Of a stretch of DNA of 64,000 nt, positions 19,137-28,052 are shown piece by piece. The notes below the pieces were generated by a model that saw only the letters and a list, made by a program, of their open reading frames with translations, had not been told where the DNA came from and ran no database searches. The position numbers and the translations under genes are program-made. Each line of letters starts with the position of its first letter. The stretch's first letter is position 1. The DNA lies in the NCBI GenBank assembly GCA_000745135.1, contig JQNH01000001.1, positions 3,767,501 through 3,831,500 on the forward strand. Reading direction: 5' to 3'. Source of the DNA: Rhizobiales bacterium YIM 77505 (GTDB lineage: Bacteria > Pseudomonadota > Alphaproteobacteria > Rhizobiales > Beijerinckiaceae).

Positions 19137-20294
19137 TCAGGACTGCGCCAGGATCTCCTCTTCAAGGAAGGCGCGCACGGCGTCGGCCTCGACCCCGCGG
19201 GCAATGAAGCTCTGCCCGATGCCGCGGGCGAGGATGAAGGTCAGGGCTCCGTCCTTGACCTTCTTGTCCTGAGCCATGGCATCGAGCAGGGCGTCGGCGG
19301 ATCCAGCCCCGCCCGGCACGTCGGCGAGGCGGGTGGGAAGGCCCACCGTCGCGAGATGCCCGGCGACGCGCCCCGCGTCCTGGCCGGGGCACAGCCCCAG
19401 CCGCATCGAGAAACGGAAGGCGAGGCACAGGCCGATCGCGACGGCCTCGCCATGGACGAGCCGCCTCGGGTCGTATCCGGTCATGCGTTCAAGGGCATGC
19501 GCGAAGGTGTGGCCAAGGTTGAGCAGCGCCCGATCGCCGTCCTCCCGCTCATCGCGGGCGACCACAGCCGCCTTGGCGCGGCAGCTGCGCGCGACAGCTT
19601 CGTCGCGCTCAGGACCGCCCGCGAAGACGCCGCGCCAGTGGCGCTCGCACCACTCGAAGAAATGAGGATCGTCGATGAGCCCGTATTTCACCACCTCCGC
19701 ATAGCCGGCGCGCATCTCGCGGAGAGGAAGCGAGTCGAGGAGGGCCGTGTCGGCGAGCACCAGGCTCGGCTGGTGGAAGGCGCCGACGAGGTTCTTGCCG
19801 TGCGGCGAGTTGATGCCCGTCTTGCCGCCAACGGAGGAGTCCACCTGGGCCAGGAGCGTGGTCGGGATCTGCACGAAGCGGACGCCCCGCCGCACGACGG
19901 CGGCGGCAAAGCCGGCAAGGTCGCCGACGACACCTCCGCCGAGCGCGACGACAAGGTCGCTTCGCTCGATCCGCGCGGCGAGAAGGCCGTCGCAGACCTG
20001 GGCGAGGGTCTCATACGACTTGGACAACTCCCCAGGCGCCACCGCGATGGTCGCGGTGCGGACGCCGGTCGCTTGCAGGGAGGCGGACAGGCGTTTGGCG
20101 TAGAGCGCCGCCACGGTCGTATCGGAGACGATGGCCGCGGCGCGGCAGCCAAGCGCCGCAATCCGCGGCCCTGCCTCATCGATCAGCCCCCGCCCCACGA
20201 GAATGTCGTAGGAGCGCTCCCCGAGGGGAACGGGCACACGCACCGGCTCGGCGCCGGCGCTCGCAAGGCGACGAGAGGGCGTCGGAGCGGTCAC
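19137..20294 (-). CDS. aroB: 3-dehydroquinate synthase
   Basis: The 385-residue NAD- and metal-dependent enzyme closes DAHP to 3-dehydroquinate, the second shikimate pathway step. Characteristic segments are [21 protein letters not shown] (NAD-binding), [20 protein letters not shown] and the metal-binding GHTFAHALE and HGEAVAIG. The GTG start (20294) overlaps the TGA of aroK in a GTGA tetranucleotide, so translation is coupled. CorC-like transporter gene follows. Length fits the family. Confidence 0.97.
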   Translation of the reverse strand: MTAPTPSRRLASAGAEPVRVPVPLGERSYDILVGRGLIDEAGPRIAALGCRAAAIVSDTTVAALYAKRLSASLQATGVRTATIAVAPGELSKSYETLAQVCDGLLAARIERSDLVVALGGGVVGDLAGFAAAVVRRGVRFVQIPTTLLAQVDSSVGGKTGINSPHGKNLVGAFHQPSLVLADTALLDSLPLREMRAGYAEVVKYGLIDDPHFFEWCERHWRGVFAGGPERDEAVARSCRAKAAVVARDEREDGDRALLNLGHTFAHALERMTGYDPRRLVHGEAVAIGLCLAFRFSMRLGLCPGQDAGRVAGHLATVGLPTRLADVPGGAGSADALLDAMAQDKKVKDGALTFILARGIGQSFIARGVEADAVRAFLEEEILAQS

Positions 20295-20908
20295 GAGATC
20301 TCCTTGGCAAGCCAGGCGTCGAGGGCGCGCAGCGTCTCCTGCACCACCCGCTCATGGGGCGTGTCGCGCGATTCGACGGTGACGTCGGCGCGCGCGTAGA
20401 CCGGGTGGCGCACAGCGATCAGCCGGCGCATGACGCCTTCAGGATCAGGGTCCTGCAGCAGCGGCCGGTTCGAGCGCTTGCGCACCCGCTTCATCAACAC
20501 GTCGAGGTCGGCCCGCAGCCACACGGAAACCGCGCGTTCCGCGATGCGGGCTCGGGTCTCGTCGTTCATATAGGCACCGCCCCCGGTGGCGAGCACGATG
20601 GGCGATTCCTGCAACAGGCGGGCGATGACGCGCCGCTCGCCGTCGCGGAAATAGGCCTCCCCATGCAGCGCGAAGATCTCGGGGATCGACATCCCTGCCG
20701 CCGCCTCGATCTCCTGGTCCGCATCCTTGAAGGGCAGGCCGAGACGGGCGGCGAGGCGCCGTCCCACTGTGCTCTTGCCGGCGCCCATGAGGCCGACGAG
20801 GACGATCGATCGGCCGCCGAGGCGTCGCCGGATCGAGCCTTCGACGGTCGCAGGCGCGAAGTCGGCGCTCATCGTCACAGGCGGATCGGCGGGCGCGGCG
20901 TCAGACAT
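20291..20908 (-). CDS. aroK: Shikimate kinase
   Basis: The 205-residue P-loop kinase phosphorylates shikimate at the 3-hydroxyl. The Walker A is [15 protein letters not shown], the shikimate-binding Asp is in FKDADQEIE, and the GGGAY loop and the lid [14 protein letters not shown] follow. The ATG at 20908 gives a family-typical N-terminal extension; the frame stays open to 21346 but the added residues are on the shadow of the next gene. aroB follows with a 4-bp overlap. Divergent small gene at 21047 shares the upstream region. Confidence 0.96.
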   Translation of the reverse strand: MSDAAPADPPVTMSADFAPATVEGSIRRRLGGRSIVLVGLMGAGKSTVGRRLAARLGLPFKDADQEIEAAAGMSIPEIFALHGEAYFRDGERRVIARLLQESPIVLATGGGAYMNDETRARIAERAVSVWLRADLDVLMKRVRKRSNRPLLQDPDPEGVMRRLIAVRHPVYARADVTVESRDTPHERVVQETLRALDAWLAKEIS

Positions 20909-21046
20909 GCGGCTCCCTACCACGGCGGCGGGTTTCCTGTCACAGCCCCACTGTCCGCGCCGCGGAACCGTTTGCCAAGCTTGGCGTTCCGACTTGCCTT
21001 GGCCGCTTCTCCGTGGTGCAAGAGACCTGACGCTTCCGAGACCACC

Positions 21047-21193
21047 GTGCCGACGCTGTTTCGCTTTCTCTTCGTGCTTGCCGTGCTCGCGGGCCTGGGT
21101 TTTGCCGCCATGTTCGCGCTCGCCACCCTTGTCGAGCCCGAGCCCCGCGAGATGACGGTGACCATCCCGCAGTCGCGGTTGAACCCGAAGTAG
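21047..21193 (+). CDS. 48-residue membrane peptide next to aroK
   Basis: A GTG-started frame encodes 48 residues: a hydrophobic helix (about 5-27) followed by the charged tail EPREMTVTIPQSRLNPK. The frame is open upstream for much longer, but only this segment has protein-like composition. Short proteins of this kind, single helix plus a conserved polar tail, are frequent near aroK in Rhizobiales and are sometimes mis-named histidine kinase. Function unknown. It is divergent from aroK with about 140 bp between. Confidence 0.55.
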   Translation: MPTLFRFLFVLAVLAGLGFAAMFALATLVEPEPREMTVTIPQSRLNPK

Positions 21194-21263
21194 AGACACC
21201 TTGCCGTCGCTCGTCACGCCTGCGGGCGCGGACCGCGGCGATGAGCCCGGTCGGACCCGTGGC

Positions 21264-21851
21264 TTATCCCAGCTCACGGACGATCCGCTCCAGGATCGGA
21301 TCGACCACTCCCATTTCGAGAAGATGGGCATGGGTCGAGCGCACATAGTCCGGATTGGCTCCCGAGATGCCGACGCCCTGGCGGATCAGGCGCATCAGCT
21401 CGTCGTGGGCCAAACGCCCCGCATATTGCTCATGCCGGCGGTCGACCACATAGGCGATGGCTTCAATGCGCCGTCCGTCCGCAAGCTTCACCGGCAGCCG
21501 GCGCTCGATATAAACAGCGGTGACCTGCTCCCGCTCGCGCAAATACTGCAGCGTCGCGTCCGCCTCCCGAGCGGGCACACGGAAGGCGACGCCGTGGCAG
21601 CGTCCGCCCCGGTCGAGGCCGAGCACGAGCCCCGGCCTCTCGCGCGTGCCGCGATGGACGTGGCTGAAGACGCACAGGGCGCGGTGGTAGCCGTGAAGAT
21701 GAGCATGCCGGCGCTCGACGAAGGGGAAGCCGGGCCGCCACATCAGGGAGCCGTAGCCGAACACCCAGAGGTCCCCCGACGCGCGTTCCGTTCCGGCGTT
21801 GGGCTCGGTGGTGGCTTCCGAGACGGGCAAGTCGTCCGCCTCAGCCGTCAT
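21264..21851 (-). CDS. ChaC-like gamma-glutamylcyclotransferase
   Basis: The 195-residue cytosolic enzyme should cleave glutathione or other gamma-glutamyl peptides to 5-oxoproline. The family motif is LWVFGYGSLMWRPGF (YGSL loop binding the gamma-glutamyl group), with HRALCVFSHVHRGTRERPG and the region GLDRGGRCHGVAFRV following. The ATG at 21851 gives a typical length; the frame is open further right over DUF2125 but that is antisense. In related genomes this gene sits next to DUF2125 and plsC/tyrC, and here it is divergent from DUF2125 with 75 bp between. Confidence 0.9.
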   Translation of the reverse strand: MTAEADDLPVSEATTEPNAGTERASGDLWVFGYGSLMWRPGFPFVERRHAHLHGYHRALCVFSHVHRGTRERPGLVLGLDRGGRCHGVAFRVPAREADATLQYLREREQVTAVYIERRLPVKLADGRRIEAIAYVVDRRHEQYAGRLAHDELMRLIRQGVGISGANPDYVRSTHAHLLEMGVVDPILERIVRELG

Positions 21852-21926
21852 TTCGCCATCTGCCCCTCGTTCTTGCGAGGCCTCGCGGCTAACAGGTGGC
21901 CGCGCCGAGTTCAACGGGATTGACGC

Positions 21927-22982
21927 ATGACCGACGCCGCGCCTGCGCGCCGCAACCGCTTCTGGCTCTTCGCTCCGCTGTTCATGCTGGTTCTCGTCGC
22001 CGCCGCTTGGGGGGCCGCCTGGTGGGTGATCTGGCAGCGGACCAACGAGGCCATCGATGCATGGCTGGCGCGGGAAGCGTCGCTCGGCCGCCGTTGGGAA
22101 TGCCCGGAGCGCAGCGTCGCAGGCTTTCCCTTCCGCATCGAGGTCCGCTGTCCGGCCTTGGCGCTGAGCCGCGGCGAGGTGACCGCGAGCATCGGGGCGG
22201 CGACGGCTGTCGCCCAGGTCTATCGGCCGCGCCACGTCATCGCCGAGTTCACCGGGCCGCTTCGGGTGAGCGACGGGCAGGCGACGCTGGAGGGGAACTG
22301 GCGGGCCTTGCGGGCAAGCTTCCGCCGCTCGCCAGAGCGCCTGGAGCGGGTTTCAGCCACCCTTGATGAGGGTCAATTCAGCCTCGGTGGGTTGCCGGCG
22401 GGTCCGGCGACCTTCGCGATCGCTCATGGGGAGGTCCACGGGCGTCCGGAACCCGTCCGTGGCGAGCGGGAGGGCGCCGTCGAGATCGCGGCGACCCTCA
22501 ACCGCGCGCGCCTGCCGATCCTCGATGCACTCCTCGGCGGCGCCGATCCCCTCGACGCGGACCTCCGGCTCGTGGTGACCCATCTGCACGACCCGCCGGT
22601 GCGTGCGATGGCCGAGGAACTCGACCGCTGGCGCAACGCCGGCGGCAAGGTGGAGATCACCGCTCTCACCCTTGCCAGGGGCGCGCAGCGCCTTCAAGGC
22701 ACCGGTATCCTGTCGCTCGATCCCTGGCGGCGCCCGGAAGGCCGCCTGGACATCAGGGCGAGCGACCTTGGGGGCCTCTTCGGCGGCATCGCCGGTGACC
22801 GCGCCTCGCCGCAGGCCGGAGCGGTGCTGGGCGGGATCTTCGGCGTGCCTGCCGGCGAGCGCCCCCCGCCTGCCGCGGGCGCGGACCGCCTCAAGCCGCT
22901 GCCCCCGCTGCGCCTCGAGAATGGCCGGCTCTTCCTTGGGCCGTTCGCTGTACCGGGGGTGCGGCTCGCGCCCATCTACTGA
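21927..22982 (+). CDS. DUF2125 domain protein
   Basis: A 351-residue protein with an N-terminal transmembrane anchor (about residues 11-32, RFWLF...WVIW-like) and a large extracytoplasmic beta-rich region typical of DUF2125: WECPERSVAGFPFRIEVRCP near residue 50, and a C-terminal KPLPPLRLENGRLFLGPF. The function of the family is not established; AsmA-like repeats suggest an envelope role. It is divergent from the ChaC-like gene. ATG 21927 starts just after a gap with no strong ribosome site. Confidence 0.85.
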   Translation: MTDAAPARRNRFWLFAPLFMLVLVAAAWGAAWWVIWQRTNEAIDAWLAREASLGRRWECPERSVAGFPFRIEVRCPALALSRGEVTASIGAATAVAQVYRPRHVIAEFTGPLRVSDGQATLEGNWRALRASFRRSPERLERVSATLDEGQFSLGGLPAGPATFAIAHGEVHGRPEPVRGEREGAVEIAATLNRARLPILDALLGGADPLDADLRLVVTHLHDPPVRAMAEELDRWRNAGGKVEITALTLARGAQRLQGTGILSLDPWRRPEGRLDIRASDLGGLFGGIAGDRASPQAGAVLGGIFGVPAGERPPPAAGADRLKPLPPLRLENGRLFLGPFAVPGVRLAPIY

Positions 22983-23162
22983 CGATGTCCGCGCCAGCTC
23001 ATTAGGGCGGGCGCTTCGTCGTCTTCGACTCTGCGATGGAGGCTCGAACAGCTCCGCCCTGCAGCGGCGCTCTGCCCGTTCGACAGGATGTGTGGGCAAG
23101 CACCGCTTCCTCTTCTTGTCTCGCGGCATAACAATCGTCGCAGGAACTTCCGGGAGGAAGCC

Positions 23163-23696
23163 GTGGCCGACCTGATGGCGATCGACAATGACGGGGCGAA
23201 GCATTTCATCTGGCTTCAAGAGCGGGGCGACACCTGCGGACCGGCTTGCGTCTACATGGTTGAACGCATCCTGCGGCAGGCCTGCACGGTCGGCGGGGAA
23301 CGCCGCATCGTGTTTCTCACCTCCCTCCTGCCCAAAGGATATCGCGAGGGCAGCGGCACCCAATCCTACACCGCTCTCAAACAGGTTCTGGAGCGAATCG
23401 GCATTCCTGCGGCGGCCCTGCGCGTCGACAACATGGCTCAGTTCGTGGACGAGGCCTTCTTTCCCTTCATTGCCCGCGTCGGCTGGACGAATGGCGGCGG
23501 CCATTTCGTCGTCTGCGTCAAGAGGACGGCGGATGGTCGCCTCGTCTGCCTCGACCCGTGGTACGGTCTCGTGCAGCCCTCGCTCGCCAGCCTGCCGTCC
23601 TACTCCGTGCAGGAGGATTATCGCCGCCAAGCCTCTCTTCTCAACGTGGTCGGCGGTACCCTCTCTGGACATGTGGTCTTTCCGAACGCCTCGTGA
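23163..23696 (+). CDS. C39-like cysteine peptidase, unknown role
   Basis: A 177-residue protein with no signal peptide and no membrane helix. It carries a papain/C39-like triad: Gln19 and Cys25 in LQERGDTCGPACVYMV, His114 in NGGGHFVVCV and Asp131 in LVCLDPWYG. C39 peptidases cut double-glycine leaders off exported peptides, but here there is no ABC transporter attached. The GTG start at 23163 follows GGGAGGAAG at ideal spacing and is preferred over ATG 23175. A second unknown gene starts 54 bp downstream and may be its partner or substrate. Enzymatic function is inferred only from the residues. Confidence 0.7.
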   Translation: MADLMAIDNDGAKHFIWLQERGDTCGPACVYMVERILRQACTVGGERRIVFLTSLLPKGYREGSGTQSYTALKQVLERIGIPAAALRVDNMAQFVDEAFFPFIARVGWTNGGGHFVVCVKRTADGRLVCLDPWYGLVQPSLASLPSYSVQEDYRRQASLLNVVGGTLSGHVVFPNAS

Positions 23697-23750
23697 GCTC
23701 GGTTCCGGCGTCGGTCTCCGGCCTTGACCTTGGGCAGGGCGGATCTTAGC

Positions 23751-24218
23751 ATGGAACAAAGCATGAACACGGCGATTCTGATGCGATTGGCGGCGGTGCA
23801 AACCATGCGCAGCAAGCGAGGCTTCGGTGTGCGGGAGGAGCGTCTCAAGGCGACGGAGACCCTGCGCCATTCCCACCTCACCTCTTGGCGCGGGCGCTCC
23901 GGGCGACGCTATGTGGTCGGCATTCATGCACCTTCCGAGGCCGAGATCGCGGACATCTCGGATGCGGTCATGCTCGCGGTGTGCCGGGACCCGAACGGAG
24001 TTGCGACCCTGATCGATGTGGCCCTTTCGGGGCCGCTCATGGAGCACAAGGCGCGCCGACGATGGATGGCGGCGATCCGCGAGCATGGCGCCAACGAGGT
24101 CCATGTGCATCGCCTCGCCCAAGGCGAAGAGGAGCGCCGCGCCGTCGTCGAAGACCTGCGGGACAGCGCCATCTGCGAAGGACTGGCGTGCGTCAAGGTC
24201 ATGGTCGGCGCCGCCTGA
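23751..24218 (+). CDS. Unknown protein paired with C39-like peptidase
   Basis: The 155-residue product is not in a family I know. It is soluble, rich in Arg and Glu, and has a basic middle (TSWRGRSGRRYVVGIHAP) followed by an alpha/beta-like segment with GVATLIDVALSG and a His-rich patch VHVHRLAQGEEERR. No double-glycine leader is visible, so if it is a target of the upstream peptidase the cut site is not obvious. The gene is co-oriented with and 54 bp from the peptidase gene and 30 bp from xerD. A slightly longer frame from 23724 is possible. Confidence 0.55.
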   Translation: MEQSMNTAILMRLAAVQTMRSKRGFGVREERLKATETLRHSHLTSWRGRSGRRYVVGIHAPSEAEIADISDAVMLAVCRDPNGVATLIDVALSGPLMEHKARRRWMAAIREHGANEVHVHRLAQGEEERRAVVEDLRDSAICEGLACVKVMVGAA

Positions 24219-24248
24219 GCGGAGCCGCTGGCCGGCTTACCCGAGGCG

Positions 24249-25241
24249 ATGGCCTGCGCTATGAACGGCGCTCGCGGCCCCGCTCCGGATCAAGCCTCTG
24301 CCATGACCCTGGCACGCCATCGCTTCGTCGCCCTGTTCCTTGACATGATGGCTGCCGAACGGGGCGCGGCGGTCAACACCCTTGCCGCCTACAGGCGGGA
24401 CCTCGAAGACTATGTGGGCTTCCTGGCCCGGCACCAGTGCGACCCGGCGGAAGCAACTCCCGCTCTCGTGCGCAGCTATCTTGCAAGCCTCGAGCAGCAA
24501 GGCCTGAAGGCGTCCTCCGCCGCGCGACGGCTGTCGGCGGTGCGCCAGTTCCACCGCTTCCTTTACCTCGAAGGCTATGCGGCCGCCGACCCCGCCGCCG
24601 CGACGGCCGGGCCGAAGCGCGGCCGCTCCTTGCCCAAGATCCTCTCCGTGGACGAGGTGGACCGCCTGCTCGCAGCGGCGCGGGCCGCTTGCGAGGATCC
24701 GAAGGCTTCAGACTTGGCCCGTCGGCGGGCCTTGCGCCTGCGCTGCCTCCTCGAATTCCTCTACGCCACGGGTCTGCGCGTCTCCGAACTCGTGGCCCTG
24801 CCACGCATCGCGGCCAAGACGCGCGAGCGCTTTCTCATCGTCCGTGGCAAGGGAGGTCGGGAGCGGCTCGTGCCGCTGACGGAGGCCGCGCGCGCGGCGG
24901 CGAAAGCCTATCTCGCCGCGCTCGAAACCTCGGAAAAGGCGCCGAGCCCCTGGCTGTTTCCGGCCGAGAGCGCGGCCGGCCATCTCACCCGCCAGGCCTT
25001 CGGCCGCGATCTGAAGGCCGTGGCCGCCGCGGCGGGCCTGAGGACCGACAGGGTGAGCCCGCACGTCCTGCGTCACGCCTTCGCCAGCCACCTCCTCCAG
25101 AACGGCGCCGATCTGCGGGTCGTGCAGGAGCTCCTGGGCCATGCCGACATTTCCACCACCCAGATCTACACCCACGTCCTGGACGAGCGTCTGAAGAGCA
25201 TGGTCCGCGACCTCCACCCGTTGGCGGAGGGTGGAGGCTGA
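24249..25241 (+). CDS. xerD: Tyrosine recombinase XerD
   Basis: A site-specific recombinase that with XerC resolves chromosome dimers at dif. The N-terminal SAM-like core-binding domain (AAYRRDLEDYVGFLARH) is followed by a catalytic domain with Arg in ATGLRVSELVAL, Lys in VRGKGGRERLVPL, His/Arg in SPHVLRHAFASHLL, and the terminal LGHADISTTQIYTHV that holds the last His and the Tyr nucleophile. ATGs at 24249 (330 residues), 24261 and 24303 (312 residues) are all in frame; the family length favours the later ones. It is a housekeeping recombinase; nothing around it suggests an integrative element. Confidence 0.93.
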   Translation: MACAMNGARGPAPDQASAMTLARHRFVALFLDMMAAERGAAVNTLAAYRRDLEDYVGFLARHQCDPAEATPALVRSYLASLEQQGLKASSAARRLSAVRQFHRFLYLEGYAAADPAAATAGPKRGRSLPKILSVDEVDRLLAAARAACEDPKASDLARRRALRLRCLLEFLYATGLRVSELVALPRIAAKTRERFLIVRGKGGRERLVPLTEAARAAAKAYLAALETSEKAPSPWLFPAESAAGHLTRQAFGRDLKAVAAAAGLRTDRVSPHVLRHAFASHLLQNGADLRVVQELLGHADISTTQIYTHVLDERLKSMVRDLHPLAEGGG

Positions 25242-25296
25242 GACGGTCTTCTCCACCGTCCCATCGCCTGCCACCTCTGTCCGCCCAAGCAGAGCA

Positions 25297-25878
25297 TCAC
25301 GAGGCCGACGGCAGCGTGGCGGCGCCCTCCCCGAGGGGGCGCTGCATGAGCGTCGTGTCGCACCAGCGCCCGAACTTGAAGCCGACCGCGTGCAGGCGCC
25401 CGACCGTCTCGAAGCCGCGGCTCGCATGCAGCCCGATCGAGGCGGGCGCGTTGTCGCCGATCACCGCCACTATCTGACGAAAGCCCCGTTCTGCGCACTC
25501 GAGGATCAGCCGCTCCAACAAGGCGCCGCCGATGCCCTGCCTGTGAGCCAGCTGGTCCACATAGACCGAGTTCTCGACCGTGTGCCGATAGGCCGGCCGG
25601 GAGCGGTAGGGGGCGGCATAGGCATAGCCAAGCACCCGCTCGCTGCGCACCGCCACGAGGTGCGGGCAGCCCATGCCGACGACGCCCCGCCAGCGCTCGC
25701 CCATCTCGGTCGGCGAGGGCGGCTCGAGTTCGAAGCTCGCCGTTCCGTGGCATACGTGATGGGCGTAGATCGCAGCAACCGCGGCGATATCGGCGTCCTG
25801 CGTCGGACGGACGACAAGGTCGGGCGCCGCCCGCCCGGCGCCTTCGTCCGAGAAGCCCTCGATCCTGCGCTGATCCAT
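25297..25878 (-). CDS. GNAT acetyltransferase (PAT-like)
   Basis: The 193-residue acetyl-CoA transferase resembles phosphinothricin/methionine sulfoximine acetyltransferases: opening VRPTQDADIAAVAAIYAHHV, central ERVLGYAYAAPYRSRPAYRHTVENSVY, acetyl-CoA loop HRQGIGGALLERLI and the end FKFGRWCDTTLMQRPLG. Family members N-acetylate amino-acid analogues. It starts 64 bp after metW and is transcribed with metX-metW, which fits protection against methionine sulfoximine or related compounds, but the true substrate is unproven. Confidence 0.88.
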   Translation of the reverse strand: MDQRRIEGFSDEGAGRAAPDLVVRPTQDADIAAVAAIYAHHVCHGTASFELEPPSPTEMGERWRGVVGMGCPHLVAVRSERVLGYAYAAPYRSRPAYRHTVENSVYVDQLAHRQGIGGALLERLILECAERGFRQIVAVIGDNAPASIGLHASRGFETVGRLHAVGFKFGRWCDTTLMQRPLGEGAATLPSAS

Positions 25879-25942
25879 GGCCTTTGTCCCAAGGTAGGGC
25901 TTGCGGGAGAAGCAAGCGCCGGGCCAGGCTCACCGTGCCTCC

Positions 25943-26731
25943 TCAGCGGCCCTCGGCATCGGCACGGCGCAAGAGGAACACGGCCTGCTCCCCGAACAGG
26001 TTCCAGACCCACCAGGGCATCGTGAATCCCACCGGCCGGCCGCCGGCTTCCAGCGCAGCCGCCCGCTCGATGACGGCGCCGACCTCCCGGCAGAGAGCGA
26101 CGAAGTCGCGGATCGTGCAGAAGTGGATGTTCGGCGTGTCGTACCAGCTGTGAGGCAGGTTCTCGGTCACCGGCATGCGGCCGCGAACCGCGATCTCCCA
26201 CCGGATGCGCCAGTGCCCGAAATTTGGGAAGGAGACGATGGCGCGTCGCCCGATGCGCAGGAGGTGCTCCAGCACGACCCGTGGCTGCCGGGTGGCCTGG
26301 ATCGTCTGCGAAAGGATGACGTAGTCGAACGCATCGTCGGGATAATCGGCAAGGTCGGTGTCGGCATCCCCCTGGATGACCGACAGGCCCTTGGCGAGGC
26401 ATTCGCTCACCCCCTCCCGCGACAGCTCGATGCCGCGCCCGTCGACGCCGCGGCGGTCGCGCAACAGGGCGAGCAGCGCCCCGTCCCCGCAGCCGACGTC
26501 GAGCACCCGTGAGCCGGGCTCCACCATCTCCGCGACGAGGAGGAGGTCGAGGCGCGGCCCTGCCTCTCCTGGAGGGAGAGGCCGAGCGCCGCCGGCAGGG
26601 GGCGTCCAGGCGAGGGGAGCGCGATGTCCCCCCTCGTCCGTCGCCGGAGCCTGCCATCGGGCCGGCCGAGGGCCGGACCCGTTGGGCGGCGCCTTTTCCC
26701 TCTGGGAGACGGAAAGCGGTTCCTCTCCCAT
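25943..26731 (-). CDS. metW: Methionine biosynthesis protein MetW
   Basis: The methyltransferase-fold protein is paired with MetX in Proteobacteria and needed for full homoserine acetylation. The SAM-fold motif is VLDVGCGDGALLALL, followed by GVDGRGIELS, the acidic GDADTDLADYP and the conserved FPNFGHWRIRWE and NIHFCTIRDF. The frame starts with ATG at 26731, sharing one base with the metX stop (TGATG). The usual protein begins a few residues before RLDLLLVAEM, so about 59 N-terminal residues here are extra. They are Pro/Gly/Arg-rich and lie over palindromic repeats (see separate entry). An internal start is possible. Confidence 0.9.
   Translation of the reverse strand: MGEEPLSVSQREKAPPNGSGPRPARWQAPATDEGGHRAPLAWTPPAGGARPLPPGEAGPRLDLLLVAEMVEPGSRVLDVGCGDGALLALLRDRRGVDGRGIELSREGVSECLAKGLSVIQGDADTDLADYPDDAFDYVILSQTIQATRQPRVVLEHLLRIGRRAIVSFPNFGHWRIRWEIAVRGRMPVTENLPHSWYDTPNIHFCTIRDFVALCREVGAVIERAAALEAGGRPVGFTMPWWVWNLFGEQAVFLLRRADAEGR
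26560..26730. repeat. Palindromic repeat cluster inside metW 5' end
   Basis: The first part of the metW frame overlaps inverted-repeat DNA: CCTCTCC facing GGGAGAGG around 26570-26590, and CCCTCTGGGAGACGG...CCTCTCCC around 26697-26728. The pieces resemble the short repeats at 43561 and 56328. The repeat explains the low-complexity N-terminus that other MetW proteins lack. Confidence 0.6.
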
Positions 26732-27903
26732 CAGGCGATCCCCCGGGCGCGCGCCGCCGCGTCGATGAAGCCGCGGGCGGCAGCGAACATGGCCGGCTCG
26801 TCGAGAAGGAAGGCGTCGTGGCCCTTGTCGCTCTCGATCTCCACGAAGCCGACGGAGGCGCCGGCGGCGTTCAGCGCATGCACGACGGCTCGCGATTCGG
26901 CGGTTGGGAACAGCCAGTCGGAGGTGAAGGAGATGACGCAGAACCGGGTCTTCGTGCCGGCGAAGGCGCGGGCGAGCACGCCCCCGTAATCGGCGGCGAG
27001 GTCGAAGTAGTCCATGGCCCGGGTGAGATAGAGGTAGGAATTGGCGTCGAAACGCTCGACGAAGGTGATGCCCTGGTAGCGCAGATAACTCTCGATCTGG
27101 AAATCCGCGTCGAAGGTGAAGGTGGGCGCGTCCCGGTCCTGGTAGCGGCGGCCGAATTTGCGATGGAGGGCGGCCTCCGAGAGATAGGTGATGTGCGCGC
27201 CCATGCGCGCCACGGCGAGGCCCTTGCGCGGGCGAACGCCCTCCTCGAGATAGCGGCCGCCGCGCCAGTCGGGATCGGCCATCACCGCTTGCCGCCCGAC
27301 CTCATGGAAGGCGATGTTCTGGGCCGAGTGCCGCGCGCCGGTCGCGATGGGCATCGCCGCGAAGACCCGCTCGGGATAGCTCGCCGCCCATTGCAGCACC
27401 TGCATGCCGCCCATCGAGCCGCCGATGACGCAGAACAGGCTGTCGATGCCGAGGCGGTCCAGCAGCAGGGCTTGGGCCCGGACCATGTCGCGGATGGTGA
27501 CCACCGGAAAATCGACACCCCAGGGGCGTCCGGTCGCCGGGTTGGTGGAAGCAGGCCCGGTGGTGCCCATGCAGCCGCCGACCACATTGGCGCAGATGAC
27601 GAAAAAGCGGTTCGTATCGAGCGGCAAGCCCGGGCCGACCATGGTCTCCCACCAGCCAGGCTTGCCCGTGACCGGGTGCGGGCTGGCCACATGCTGGTCG
27701 CCGGTGAGCGCATGACAGACGAGGACGGCGTTGGAGCGGGTGGCGTTCAACTCGCCATAGGTCTTGTAGGCGATCTGCCAGGGCGCCAGCGCCACGCCCG
27801 CATCGAGCAGGAGCGGTTCGTTTGTCCCGAAGCGCTCGACGGGGCTTGAGGGATCGTCGGCCTGGTTGCGGGCCTCGATCGCGACGGTATGCAGGCGTGC
27901 CAT
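26731..27903 (-). CDS. metX: Homoserine O-acetyltransferase MetX
   Basis: The alpha/beta-hydrolase enzyme acetylates homoserine with acetyl-CoA, the first committed methionine step. The nucleophile is Ser163 in [14 protein letters not shown], preceded by the oxyanion region [14 protein letters not shown], and the His is in [15 protein letters not shown] chose ATG 27903 (390 residues); the frame can extend to a TTG at 27996 but the extra residues are not family-like. Its stop shares a base with metW. It is divergent from the chorismate mutase gene with 149 bp between, where both promoters must lie. Confidence 0.95.
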   Translation of the reverse strand: MARLHTVAIEARNQADDPSSPVERFGTNEPLLLDAGVALAPWQIAYKTYGELNATRSNAVLVCHALTGDQHVASPHPVTGKPGWWETMVGPGLPLDTNRFFVICANVVGGCMGTTGPASTNPATGRPWGVDFPVVTIRDMVRAQALLLDRLGIDSLFCVIGGSMGGMQVLQWAASYPERVFAAMPIATGARHSAQNIAFHEVGRQAVMADPDWRGGRYLEEGVRPRKGLAVARMGAHITYLSEAALHRKFGRRYQDRDAPTFTFDADFQIESYLRYQGITFVERFDANSYLYLTRAMDYFDLAADYGGVLARAFAGTKTRFCVISFTSDWLFPTAESRAVVHALNAAGASVGFVEIESDKGHDAFLLDEPAMFAAARGFIDAAARARGIA

Positions 27904-28016
27904 CGGCCGTTCGTAGAACCGGAAAAGGCGGTCGGCGACCCTAGCCTCGTTCGAGGCGCCGAACAACTCCGGCTTGGGCCTGCTGGCGTCGCACAAGCCG
28001 GGCGACTAAACAAAGG

Positions 28017-28039
28017 CGCAAGGGTTCTCTCCTTGTGCG
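28017..28039 (+). other. Hairpin in the metX-chorismate mutase divergent region
   Basis: GCGCAAGG (28017-28024) can pair with CCTTGTGC (28032-28039), eight pairs with one G-U, around a 7-base loop. It ends beside the probable ribosome site of the chorismate mutase gene (ATG 28053), so it may affect that start. No T-run follows. Its role is open. Confidence 0.3.
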
Positions 28040-28052
28040 GAGTGCTGAGTCG

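Noticed and set aside
24249-25241. xerD as the integrase of a genomic island
   Set aside because: Size, motifs and surroundings are those of housekeeping XerD; no attachment repeats, relaxase or phage genes are nearby.
27904-28052. A SAM-II riboswitch before metX
   Set aside because: I looked for the SAM-II core on the minus strand and could not find it. Only a short hairpin with a G-U pair is present, and it fits the other strand better.
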